From Humibacter ginsenosidimutans (GTDB lineage Bacteria > Actinomycetota > Actinomycetes > Actinomycetales > Microbacteriaceae), in the NCBI RefSeq assembly GCF_007859675.1, contig NZ_CP042305.1:744001-808000 (forward strand): DNA of 64,000 bases, in the 5' to 3' direction. Position 1 is the stretch's first letter. The number at the start of each line of letters is the position of its first letter. Positions 1 to 7,929 of the stretch are shown in pieces. Below the pieces are notes generated by a model. It saw only the letters and a list, made by a program, of their open reading frames with translations, was not told the origin of the DNA and did no database searches. The translations under genes were made by a program, and so were the position numbers.

Positions 1-117
1 GGTCAGCACCGCCTGCCGCGTGGCATCGCTCACGCCGGGCTTCTCGTTGAGCACACGACTCACCGTCGCCTCGCTCACTCCGACTTTGCGTGCCACCTCG
101 GCCAGCCGTTTCGCCAT
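1..117 (-). CDS. LacI-family transcriptional regulator, N-terminal fragment (cut by window edge)
   Basis: Only the first 39 codons are inside the window, read leftwards from an ATG at 117. They encode a complete LacI-type helix-turn-helix: an LAEVARKVGVSEATVSRVLN segment followed by EKPGVSDATR, the usual recognition helix and hinge-proximal helix of this family. Such repressors bind sugars or other small ligands in the missing C-terminal domain. The gene is divergent from the UbiA-type gene at 225, so it may control that gene or itself, but no clean operator palindrome is seen in 118-224. The family call is strong; the ligand is unknown. Confidence 0.85.
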   Translation of the reverse strand, partial: MAKRLAEVARKVGVSEATVSRVLNEKPGVSDATRQAVLT

Positions 118-224
118 GCCTCGATCATACGCAAGGCATTGCAGTTCAACGCAAGAACCAGACATCCACCGACCCGAATTACTGCGACACCCGGATCACG
201 GCGCCCATGCGCTTAGATGTCTCC

Positions 225-1082
225 ATGCCGAAGGCGGTGAAGGCGCTCGCCATGGCGAGCCACCCCGGCCCTGCTCTCGTGGTGACCGCCGTCGCCGTGC
301 TGCTCGGCGTGGGGATCGGATCCCCTCCACCGATGCTCGCCCTCCTGGGTGGCGCTCTGCTCAGCGATCAGCTCTCGGTCGGCTGGTGCAACGACGCCGT
401 CGATGCGCCTCGCGACCGGGCGGTGGCGCGCCGGGACAAGCCTGTGGCGCAAGGGCTCATCTCCCGGAGAACCGTGGCGGTCGCCGCACTGAGCGCGTTC
501 GCCGTCGCACTTCTTCTCACCGTCCCGCTCGGCGCTGCCGCGCTGATCACGCACGCTGTCGCACTGCTCAGTGCCTGGAGCTACAACCTGTGGCTCAAGC
601 GCACGCCGGCGTCGGTCATCCCCTACATGGTGAGCTTCGGGCTGCTCCCGGCCATCGTGACGCTTGCGAACCCCGAGCCCAGGTGGCCGGCGTGGTGGGC
701 CACCGTCGCCGGATGCCTGTTCGGCGCCGCCGCCCACTTCACAAACGTGCTCCCCGACCTCGAAGAGGACAGCGCGACCGGGGTTCGCGGGCTGGGACAC
801 CTCCTCGGACCCCGCGTCGGCGGTCTCGTCTCCTTCGCGCTGCTCGGCCTCGCAGCGGTGGTCATCGGGTGGGGCGCCGTCGGCGACGGTCTTCAGGGCT
901 GGCCGGCCTACGTGGTGATCATCGCGGCAGCCGTGACCATATCGGTCGCTGCCTTCGGCACGCTCCTCACGGTGCGTGGCGTGCGCACGCGATTGCTCAT
1001 GCGGCTCATCATGGGCAGCGCGGTGCTCGAGGTCATCGCCCTCGTCGCTGCCGGGTCTGTGCTGTCGGGACCGTCCTTGTAG
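225..1082 (+). CDS. UbiA-family prenyltransferase (integral membrane)
   Basis: The frame is open from 90, but homology-like sequence begins at the ATG at 225 (MPKAVKALAMASHPGP), giving 285 residues; an ATG at 207 is also possible. The UbiA signature is present: an N-D-x-x-D-x-x-x-D aspartate cluster at residues 56-64 (NDAVDAPRD) and a second acidic loop (DLEED) with hydrophobic segments around them, about eight to nine in all. These enzymes transfer a polyprenyl group onto an aromatic or other acceptor in the membrane; the acceptor cannot be deduced. The 3' end overlaps the convergent exporter gene by 50 bases. A divergent LacI-type gene lies upstream. Confidence 0.85.
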   Translation: MPKAVKALAMASHPGPALVVTAVAVLLGVGIGSPPPMLALLGGALLSDQLSVGWCNDAVDAPRDRAVARRDKPVAQGLISRRTVAVAALSAFAVALLLTVPLGAAALITHAVALLSAWSYNLWLKRTPASVIPYMVSFGLLPAIVTLANPEPRWPAWWATVAGCLFGAAAHFTNVLPDLEEDSATGVRGLGHLLGPRVGGLVSFALLGLAAVVIGWGAVGDGLQGWPAYVVIIAAAVTISVAAFGTLLTVRGVRTRLLMRLIMGSAVLEVIALVAAGSVLSGPSL

Positions 1083-2487
1083 GAATCGACGCGACCTGCC
1101 CTGTCGTCGAGGTCGGAAGCGCTTGCCGTGCGGCAGCAGTGTCGGGATGACGGCGATTGACGATGCCGATCGCCGAGACGACTCCCCCTGCCACGAGCAG
1201 CATGACGCAGACCAGCAGGATCCGGCGCAGCCCCTGCTGTCCGAGAGGTCCTGCGATGATCACTCCTGCGAAGGCCACTGCGACCAGTCCGCCGATGCGC
1301 GACACCGCGTTGTTGACGGCAGAGCCGACACCGGCGTGCTCGGCCGGAATCGATCCGAGGATGGCCGCGGTCAGCGGAGCGACGGTGATGGAGAGCCCGA
1401 GACCGAAGAGCAGGATGCCGGGCAGCACCTGCAGCCAGTAGTCGACGTGCGTGCCCATCGTCAGCATCAGCGCGTAACCACCGGCCGCCACGATGGGGCC
1501 GACGGACATGAACAGGCGCGGCCCGTACTTGCCGGAGAGCGCACCGAACCGGCCGGACAACGCGAGCATCACGACCGTCGACGGAATCAGAGCCAGGCCG
1601 GCCAGCGTCGCGGGCCATCCCGCCACTTCCTGCAGGTAGATGCCCACGATCAGCGTGCCGAGTGAGAGCGCGGCGTAGATCACGAGCGTGGCGAGATTGC
1701 CCACGCCGAAATTGCGAACGCGGAAGAGACCGAACGGCAGCATGGGCTGTCCCGACCGCAGCTCGACGATCGCGAACGCGGCGAGGCACAGGCATCCCGC
1801 CAGGCCGACCCCCCAGACCAGAGGGTCGGACCAGCCCACCTGGCCTTGTTCGATGAGCGCGAAGACGACACCGCCGAGTCCCAGCGCACCGAGCGCCGCC
1901 CCCGCGTAGTCGATGTGGCCGTGAGCATGTTCGCCCTCCAGCTTCACGCGCCAGAGGATGACGATGGTCACCGCGATGGGCAGCGGGTTGATCGCGAACA
2001 CCCACCGCCACGACAACGTGTCGACGAACAGCCCGCCGAGCAGTGGTCCCGCGAGCATGGCGGCCGACGTCCACGCCGTCCACCGGCCGATCGCCTTCGG
2101 CTGATCGTTCTCATCGAACACCTGGATGATGAGTGCCAGCGAGCTCGGCACGAGAAGTGCACCCGCGACACCCTGGATCGCGCGGAAGACGACGAGCGAG
2201 ACACCGTCCGGCGCCAGCGCGCATGCGACGGATGCCAGGCCGAATCCGAGCAGGCCGATCATCAGGATCCGCTTTCGTCCGAACGCGTCGGAGAGCGAGC
2301 CAGCAAGCAGAATGAGCGCACCGAGGGTGATGAGATAGGCATCCACGACCCACTGCTGCAAGACCAGGCCGCCCCCGAGCTCGCGCTCGATCGCAGGCAG
2401 CGCCACGTTCACGACCGAGCCATCGAGGAACGCGACGAGGGATGCCAGCACCGCCACGGTGAGCACGGCGCGTTGCAGAGACGTCAC
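1033..2487 (-). CDS. MFS drug exporter, DHA2 (14-TM, EmrB/QacA-like) family
   Basis: About 484 residues from a GTG at 2487, chosen because the first membrane helix (LTVAVLASLVAFLDGSVVNVALP) then begins near residue 6 as in relatives; an ATG at 2541 would add 18 residues of low hydrophobicity. The first helix carries the D-G-S-V-V-N-V-A-L-P motif and the loop after helix 2 has GSLSDAFGRKR, both typical of proton-driven exporters of the EmrB/QacA group with 14 helices. The C-terminal tail (about 40 residues) is polar and Thr/Arg-rich. It converges on the UbiA gene with a 50-base overlap. The substrate is unknown. Confidence 0.85.
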   Translation of the reverse strand: MTSLQRAVLTVAVLASLVAFLDGSVVNVALPAIERELGGGLVLQQWVVDAYLITLGALILLAGSLSDAFGRKRILMIGLLGFGLASVACALAPDGVSLVVFRAIQGVAGALLVPSSLALIIQVFDENDQPKAIGRWTAWTSAAMLAGPLLGGLFVDTLSWRWVFAINPLPIAVTIVILWRVKLEGEHAHGHIDYAGAALGALGLGGVVFALIEQGQVGWSDPLVWGVGLAGCLCLAAFAIVELRSGQPMLPFGLFRVRNFGVGNLATLVIYAALSLGTLIVGIYLQEVAGWPATLAGLALIPSTVVMLALSGRFGALSGKYGPRLFMSVGPIVAAGGYALMLTMGTHVDYWLQVLPGILLFGLGLSITVAPLTAAILGSIPAEHAGVGSAVNNAVSRIGGLVAVAFAGVIIAGPLGQQGLRRILLVCVMLLVAGGVVSAIGIVNRRHPDTAAARQALPTSTTGQVASIPTRTVPTAQTRQRRGR

Positions 2488-2591
2488 CGCACCAGTGAAG
2501 CACTCTTGGCACGGTGCTGAGAGTTCATCAAGGTGCGCCATGCCGGGCACGGGTGGTGATGGTCGCCCGAGGTCTGTCTATCGTGGAGAGC

Positions 2592-3779
2592 GTGACTTCG
2601 CCCAGAGCACGTTCGAAGCAGCCGACAGCCGGCACCGTTCGACGCCTCCGCCTCACGGTGCTCGGCGTTGCGCTGGCCGTCGCGATCCCGCTCTCCACGG
2701 CGGCTCCGGCCTACGCCGACAGCTATCCCAGCTGGGGCGAGGTGCAGGCCGCCCAGAAGAACGCCGCGACGGCCAAGGCCGAGTACGCCAAGATCGCCGG
2801 CCTCATCGGACAGCTGCAGCAGGCCGCCTCCGTTGCAGCCGCCGACGAGCTCAAGAAGCAATACGAGTATTCGGTGGCGAAGGCCGCGCTCGATGCGCAG
2901 ACCGCGAAGCTCGACTCCATCAACACGCAAGCCTCGACAGCCCAGAACGACGCGAAGCAGGCGGAAACGCAATACGGCAAGCTCGCCTCGCAGTTGTACA
3001 TCTCCGGCGGCGGGAGTCTGACGGCCAAATTGCTGCTCAGCGAGACGTCGGGCAGCAAGGGCGACGACAGCAACCTGCTCGATCAGCTGGGCGCAGTCAG
3101 CCAGCTCACCGATCACATCGCCCAGCTGCAGTCCTACGCCAAGCAGAAGCAGAACGTGGTCACCTCCCTGCAGGCGCAGGCGAAGCAGGCCGAGAGCATC
3201 CGCACGTCGCTCGAACAGGACGCAAGCGCAAAATACCAGGCGGCCCAAGCAGCCAAGGCTGCGGCAGACGCGGCGCTGGCGACTCAGCAGAAGCAAGGCG
3301 CGATCCTCCAGGCGCAAGCGGCCTCCCTCGACAAGAAGGCGGCGGCGGTTCTCGCCGAGCACAACGCGGGAGTCGCGCGAGACGAGGCGAGACAGAATGC
3401 GCTCTCGTCGCAGCAGGGCGATGGCGGCAGCAATGCCGCCATCGGGGGCAGCTGCACGGGCGGCTGCAGCTCCGCCTCTGCTCAGGCCTACGCGCAGAGC
3501 GCGATCGGCGCGTACGGCTGGGGCTCCGACCAGTTCTCGTGCCTGGTCGACCTGTGGAATCACGAGTCGGGCTGGCAGTGGGACGCGTACAACTCCTCGA
3601 GCGCGGCATACGGTATTCCGCAGTCCTGGCCAGCCGAGAAGATGTCGTCGGCGGGGGCCGACTACATGACCAACGGCGACACGCAGATCCGTTGGGGTCT
3701 CGCATACATCTCCGCCAATTACGGCTCGCCGTGCAGTGCCTGGACGTTCGAGATGTCGCACACGCCGAACTGGTACTGA
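2592..3779 (+). CDS. Secreted coiled-coil protein with C-terminal lysozyme/transglycosylase-like domain
   Basis: The GTG start at 2592 is preceded by GGAGAG and gives a 395-residue protein with a Sec signal peptide (RRLRLTVLGVALAVAIPLS, cleavage near AYA/DS). Residues about 45-280 are Ala/Gln/Lys-rich and predicted coiled coil. The last 90 residues, after a Cys-Gly-Ser linker, match the aggregation-promoting-factor/lysozyme-like fold: DQFSCLVDLWNHESGW contains the expected catalytic glutamate, followed by AYGIPQSWPAEKM. The likely role is peptidoglycan cleavage or remodelling at the cell surface, with the coiled coil as a regulatory or anchoring arm. It is not obviously in an operon with the flavin enzyme 9 bases downstream, though the spacing allows it. 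Confidence 0.85.
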   Translation: MTSPRARSKQPTAGTVRRLRLTVLGVALAVAIPLSTAAPAYADSYPSWGEVQAAQKNAATAKAEYAKIAGLIGQLQQAASVAAADELKKQYEYSVAKAALDAQTAKLDSINTQASTAQNDAKQAETQYGKLASQLYISGGGSLTAKLLLSETSGSKGDDSNLLDQLGAVSQLTDHIAQLQSYAKQKQNVVTSLQAQAKQAESIRTSLEQDASAKYQAAQAAKAAADAALATQQKQGAILQAQAASLDKKAAAVLAEHNAGVARDEARQNALSSQQGDGGSNAAIGGSCTGGCSSASAQAYAQSAIGAYGWGSDQFSCLVDLWNHESGWQWDAYNSSSAAYGIPQSWPAEKMSSAGADYMTNGDTQIRWGLAYISANYGSPCSAWTFEMSHTPNWY

Positions 3780-3788
3780 GCGCCGACG

Positions 3789-4802
3789 GTGAAACGCATC
3801 GGTTTCCTCACCTTCGGGCACTGGTCCGACGTGCCGGGCTCGCTCGTGCGCAGCGCCGCCGACGCGCTGAACCAGACGATCGAACTCGCCGTCGCCGCAG
3901 AAGAAGTCGGAGCGCACGGTGCTTTCGTGCGCGTGCATCACTTCGCACCCCAGCTCGCGTCGCCATTCCCGCTTCTCGCGGCCATGGCGGCCCGTACGTC
4001 GCGCATCGAACTCGGCACGGCCGTCATCGACATGCGCTACGAGAACCCGCTCTACGCGGCTGAGTCCGCCGCGGCCGCCGATCTCATCTCCGGCGGTCGG
4101 CTCCAACTCGGCATCAGTCGAGGGTCGCCGGAGCCCGCGGAGCGCGGCTACGAGTCGTTCGGCCATGTGCCGGCGAACGACGGCACGGACGCCGACATGG
4201 CCCGGGCCCACACCGAGCTGTTCCGCGCCGCGATCGCCGGCGCCCGGGTGGCGTACTCCGATCCGCTGAGCACAGGCAAGCGCGTGCCGTTGCCGATCGA
4301 GCCGCGTTCCGAGACGCTGTCCGAGCGCATCTGGTGGGGCGCCGGCAGCAGGGCGACGTCCGTATGGGCTGCCGAACAGGGGATGAACCTGATGAGCTCG
4401 ACACTGCTCACCGAGGACACCGGCGTGCCCCTGGCCGAGCTGCAGGCCGAGCAGATCACCGTCTTCCGTGCCGCGTGGACGGCGGCGGGGCACCAGCGCG
4501 AGCCGCGCGTGTCGGTCTCGCGTAGCATCCTGCCGATCATCGACGATCAGACCCGTCACTACTTCGGACTCCGTGCTCAAGCGGATGCTCGTGACCAGGT
4601 CGGCTACATCGGCGGCGACCTGGCGCGGTTCGGACGCAGCTACATCGGCGAGCCCGATGTCATCGCGCGAGAGCTCGCGCAGGATGCCGCCGTGCGCGAT
4701 GCCGACACGATCCTCGTGACGGTGCCCAATCAGCTCGGCGTCGACTTCAACGCTCGCATCCTCGGCTCGATCGTCACGGACATCGCACCGTCGCTCGGGT
4801 GA
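3789..4802 (+). CDS. LLM-class flavin-dependent oxidoreductase (bacterial luciferase-like)
   Basis: 337 residues from a GTG nine bases after the previous stop; no good ribosome site is visible. The TIM-barrel luciferase-like family is recognised by the N-terminal FLTFGHWSDVPGS strand, GAHGAFVRVHHFAPQLASPFPLLAAMAARTSRIELGTAV-type organisation (His pair and the cis-peptide/flavin-binding strand), ENPLYAAE and SGGRLQLGISRGSPEP. Members use FMNH2 or F420 to oxidise varied small molecules; the substrate and cofactor cannot be settled from sequence. Three hydrophilic residues after the ILVTVPNQLG strand complete the usual length of the family. Confidence 0.88.
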   Translation: MKRIGFLTFGHWSDVPGSLVRSAADALNQTIELAVAAEEVGAHGAFVRVHHFAPQLASPFPLLAAMAARTSRIELGTAVIDMRYENPLYAAESAAAADLISGGRLQLGISRGSPEPAERGYESFGHVPANDGTDADMARAHTELFRAAIAGARVAYSDPLSTGKRVPLPIEPRSETLSERIWWGAGSRATSVWAAEQGMNLMSSTLLTEDTGVPLAELQAEQITVFRAAWTAAGHQREPRVSVSRSILPIIDDQTRHYFGLRAQADARDQVGYIGGDLARFGRSYIGEPDVIARELAQDAAVRDADTILVTVPNQLGVDFNARILGSIVTDIAPSLG

Positions 4803-4864
4803 TGCGGGCGCGGCGCCGACACCCGGCTCGCCAGACGCTCAGCGGCACAAAGGGTGGCGGTCGG

Positions 4865-4870
4865 TACGCT
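4865..4870 (+). promoter_or_regulatory. Candidate -10 box (TACGCT) for a leaderless lipoprotein mRNA
   Basis: TACGCT ends six bases before the ATG at 4877, the spacing expected if transcription starts at or next to the start codon. There is no Shine-Dalgarno-like sequence in between. Confidence 0.4.
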
Positions 4871-4876
4871 GTGCGC

Positions 4877-5444
4877 ATGTCAGCACGCCGCCGCACGGTT
4901 CGCGCCCTTCCGACGATGCTCGTGTCGGCGGCCCTTCTCGGCGTGCTGACGGGGTGCGCGCCATCGCACGCGGCCCCGACGACCACTGCGCAGACGGCGA
5001 CCGCGACGATCACGCCGACCCCCTCCCCGACGCCGACGCCGAATCCGACGCAGTCCGCGGCCTTCGCCGCGCTGCAGGTCGGTGACTGTCTCGACACCCC
5101 TGCGGGATCCGACGAATTCGAGGACACCACGTTCACCGTCGTTCTATGCGCCGCCCCCCACGTCTCCGAGCTGTTCGGGATGCCCGTCGTCGGCTCCGGT
5201 GCCTACCCGGGGACGACGGAGTCATCGCGGCGAGCGAGAACGCATGCTCCGGAATCTTCACTTCCTACGTCGGCGTGAGCGTCTACTCGACCACCTCGCT
5301 CGACTACAGCGTGTACACCCCGAGCGAAGCCGACTGGAACGCTGGACACCGTCAGGCCGGGTGTGTGATCTTCTCTCCCCCGACGGAGACCTCCTCGGCA
5401 GTGTCAAAGGAATCGGCGCGGGCACGCCGAAGCTCGCGCCATAG
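4877..5444 (+). pseudogene. Septum-formation-domain lipoprotein, interrupted by two apparent frameshifts
   Basis: Reading from ATG 4877 gives a lipoprotein signal (LVSAALLGVLTGC, lipobox LTGC), a Thr/Pro-rich linker, then LQVGDCLD and VVLCAAPHVSELFG, characteristic of the septum-formation domain family. At a GGGG run near 5208-5212 the frame must shift to continue as DDGVIAASENACSGIFTSYVG up to GHRQAGCVIF. At a CCCCC run near 5377-5381 it must shift again to reach SPDGDLLGSVKG and a TAG at 5442. Each shift corresponds to one missing base in a homopolymer, so a sequencing or assembly error is likelier than a dead gene. If intact the product would be about 189 residues, exported and lipid-anchored; the family is linked to septation in actinobacteria but its exact role is unclear. 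Confidence 0.75.
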
Positions 5445-5458
5445 ACTGAACACCCGGC

Positions 5459-6956
5459 TCAGTCGGTCTTGATCATCACGGACTTGGTCTCGAGGTACTC
5501 GTCGAGATGCTGTGCTCCGGACTCGCGCCCGTAGCCGCTCATCTTGTATCCCCCGAACGGCACCGCGGGATCCATCAGGCCGTAGCAGTTCACCCACACG
5601 GTGCCGGTGCGCAGCTCGGCGGCCACCCTGTGCGCCTTGCCCACGTCTCGCGTCCACACTCCCCCGCCGAGGCCGAAGTCGCTCGCGTTCGCCCTGCGCA
5701 GCAGATCGTCCATGTCATCGAAGGCGATCGCCGAGAGCACCGGTCCGAAGATCTCCTCCCTGGCGATGCGCATCTCGTCGCGCACGTCGGCGAACACCGT
5801 GGGCGGCACGAAGAAGCCGTTGCCGAACTCACCCTCGGTCAGTCGAGCGCCTCCGGCGACGGCGCGTGCACCTTCTTGCACGCCGAGATCGAGATATCCA
5901 GTGATGCGATCCAGCTGCTCCTTGGAGACCACCGGACCGATCTGCGTTTGCGGATCCATGCCGTTCCCGATCCGCAGCGATCGCGCGTGCTCGGCGACAC
6001 GCTCGACGAACTCGTCGTAGATGTCGCGCTCCACGAACATCCTCGTGCCTGCGCTGCACACCTGCCCTGAGTTGGCGAACACGGCCATCGCGGCGCCGGG
6101 CACTGCGGCATCGAGATCGGCGTCGGAGAAGATGACGTCGGGAGACTTGCCGCCCAGCTCGAGCGACACCCTCTTCAGGTTGCCGGCCGAGGCGCGCACG
6201 ATGGCCTGCCCTGTGAGATGCGACCCCGTGAACGCGATCTTGTCGACTCCGGGGTGCCCGGCCAGAGCCGCGCCCGCCGTCTCGCCGTACCCGGGCACCA
6301 CATTGACGACGCCTTCGGGAACGCCCGCTTCGTGCGCGAGCTCGGCGAGCCGCAGCGCCGTCAGCGGCGCCTGCTCGGCCGGCTTGAGCACGACGGTGCA
6401 CCCGGTCGCGAGCACGAGCCCGAGCTTCCACACCACGGCCGCGAGCGGCGTGTTCCACGGGATGATCGCGCCGACCACACCGACGGGCTCTTTCAGCGTG
6501 TACGAGAAGATCTCGCCAGGCAGTGAGTTGGGGATGGTCTGGCCGTGCACCACGTTCGCGAGCCCCGCGTAATAGTGCAGCATGCCCAGGACTCGCTGCC
6601 GCAGCCCTTTCGTCCGCTGCAAAGGTGCGCCCATGTCGAGCGTGTCGAGAACGGCCAGCTCGTCGAACCGCGCCTCGACGAGCTCGGCGAACCGCTCGAG
6701 CACGCGCTGCCGCTGATACGGCGAGAATCGCCGCCATGGCCCCCTCGAACGCGCGTCGCGCAGCGGCCACGGCACGGTCGATGTCAGCGGCGTCGCCCTC
6801 GGCGACCTCGGCCACGAGCTCGCCGGTCGCCGGGTTGCGGCTCTCGAACGTTCGACCGGATGCCGACGCCACGGTCGAGCCGTCGATGAACAGGCCTCGA
6901 ACCTGATCGGCCGAGGTGGCGTCGGCGGCAGCATCGGCGTTGTACAGCGTGTCCAC
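5459..6956 (-). pseudogene. NAD(P)-dependent aldehyde dehydrogenase, one apparent frameshift near the N-terminus
   Basis: The catalytic part is intact and typical: [44 protein letters not shown] (general-base Glu), NSGQVCSAG (nucleophilic Cys) and EEIFGPVL. The matching N-terminus ([12 protein letters not shown] through [31 protein letters not shown]) is in another frame starting at ATG 6956. The two join at a run of five G (forward C, 6740-6744): removing one base gives [17 protein letters not shown], exactly the expected family sequence. The corrected protein would be about 498 residues. It probably oxidises an aldehyde to the acid; the substrate is unknown. It converges on the lipoprotein gene. 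Confidence 0.8.
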
Positions 6957-7300
6957 GAGGAGCGAGCCTAACCATCGATCCTACGAATCTCTTCAGGTTG
7001 GGCTGACCATCCGTGGGCTGAAGGTATGCAGCGGGTGGCGAGGCATGCAGGGTCATCGCCGCGAGACTTCCGACGTGCTCTGCCGTTCCGTGCACGGCAG
7101 GTGTGCTTCTGGCGCACGTCCCCTTCGTCGGATCCGAGTCTCAACATCATCTCGGTCGGCACCCTGGTGGTCTCCGCACTCCCGTTCGTCATCTCGTCCC
7201 TCCGCGGGCGATCTCGTCGGAAGGCTGCGGATCACGCGATCGGGCCTGAACCCGAGAGATCTCCCGCGGTGCTTCCGTGATCGTCCGACAGCACCGGATA
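6957..7300. other. Intergenic stretch with no supported gene
   Basis: Between the aldehyde dehydrogenase start and the tRNA-Ala terminator. A plus-strand frame at 7026-7280 contains one hydrophobic segment (NIISVGTLVVSALPFVISSL) but has no ribosome site and an Arg-rich, low-quality N-terminus, so I do not call it. No tandem repeat or clear promoter is seen. Confidence 0.5.
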
Positions 7301-7336
7301 CGAAAGAACCCCTGTACTTCCGCGGAAGTACAGGGG
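7301..7336 (-). terminator. Rho-independent terminator downstream of tRNA-Ala
   Basis: Positions 7309-7336 form a 28-base perfect palindrome (arms CCCCTGTACTTCCG). On the minus strand it is followed directly by TTCTTTCG, a U-rich tract. It lies three bases beyond the encoded CCA of tRNA-Ala. Confidence 0.85.
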
Positions 7337-7339
7337 CGT

Positions 7340-7415
7340 TGGTGGATCTGAGGGGACTCGAACCCCTGACCCCCTGCATGCCATGCAGGTGCGCTACCAG
7401 CTGCGCCACAGACCC
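7340..7415 (-). tRNA. tRNA-Ala (anticodon GGC)
   Basis: The minus strand starts GGGTCTG and pairs with CAGATCC at the 3' side. The D-arm region is TGGCGCAGCTGGTAGCGCA. The anticodon stem CCTGC/GCAGG encloses ATGGCAT, giving anticodon GGC. The T-arm is CAGGGGTTCGAGTCCCCTC-like. A discriminator A and an encoded CCA follow. A strong terminator lies just downstream. Confidence 0.95.
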
Positions 7416-7491
7416 AGAATGTCGCCTCCGCTTCAGCGGAGCAACCTCACCAGAGTACTACATCCGATGCCGTGACGACGAATCCGGCAGG

Positions 7492-7866
7492 TCATGCTTC
7501 GCTCGCCACGGGCAGCGCGAAGGGCACCGTCGGACAGTCCTTCCACAGGCGTTCGAGCGAGTAGTACACACGGTCTTCCTCGTGGAACACGTGCACGACG
7601 AGGTCACCGAAATCAAGGAGCACCCAATGGCCCTCCGAACGGCCTTCGCGGCGGATGGTCTTGGCACCCGCTTCGTTCAGCCTGTCTTCGACCTCTGCGG
7701 CGATGGCCATCACGTTGCGCTCCGAGTTGCCGGACGCGATCAGGAAGACGTCGACGAGCGGCAGGGGGCCGGACACGTCGAGTGCGACGAGATCCGTCGC
7801 TGCCTTTGAATCAGCGGCCTCGGCCGCGAGTTGCAGCAGTTCGCGCGCAGGCGCGGACGCGGTCAT
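7492..7866 (-). CDS. rsfS: Ribosomal silencing factor RsfS
   Basis: 124 residues. The RsfS/Iojap core is plain: KAATDLVALDVSGPLPLVDVFLIASGNS-type strand, RNVMAIAAEVEDRL, EGRSEGHWVLLDFGDLVVHVF and a C-terminal YYSLERLW. RsfS binds ribosomal protein uL14 and blocks subunit joining when nutrients are scarce. The position downstream of nadD with one membrane-protein gene between is the usual actinobacterial arrangement; in many relatives the gene between encodes an LCP-type protein instead. tRNA-Ala follows on the same strand. Confidence 0.95.
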   Translation of the reverse strand: MTASAPARELLQLAAEAADSKAATDLVALDVSGPLPLVDVFLIASGNSERNVMAIAAEVEDRLNEAGAKTIRREGRSEGHWVLLDFGDLVVHVFHEEDRVYYSLERLWKDCPTVPFALPVASEA

Positions 7867-7929
7867 ACGGATACCACCTCGTGGAACAGACGAAAGAGCT
7901 CGTCGAAGTGCCGACGGCTCGCACGTGAA

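Noticed and set aside
2484..4580. Minus-strand open frame of 698 codons
   Set aside because: Antisense to the lysozyme-like and flavin-enzyme genes; Arg/Gly/Leu-rich composition is typical of a high-GC shadow frame.
5200..5390. Programmed ribosomal frameshifting in the septum-type lipoprotein
   Set aside because: No slippery heptamer or downstream pseudoknot is apparent, and other genes show the same homopolymer breaks, so sequence error is simpler.
7026..7280. Possible 84-residue membrane protein
   Set aside because: One hydrophobic stretch but no ribosome site, Arg-rich start and no resemblance to a known family.
7053..7409. Minus-strand open frame of 118 codons beginning MAQLVAHLHGMQG
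   Set aside because: Its start is a translation of the tRNA-Ala gene followed by the terminator palindrome; a well-known false gene type.
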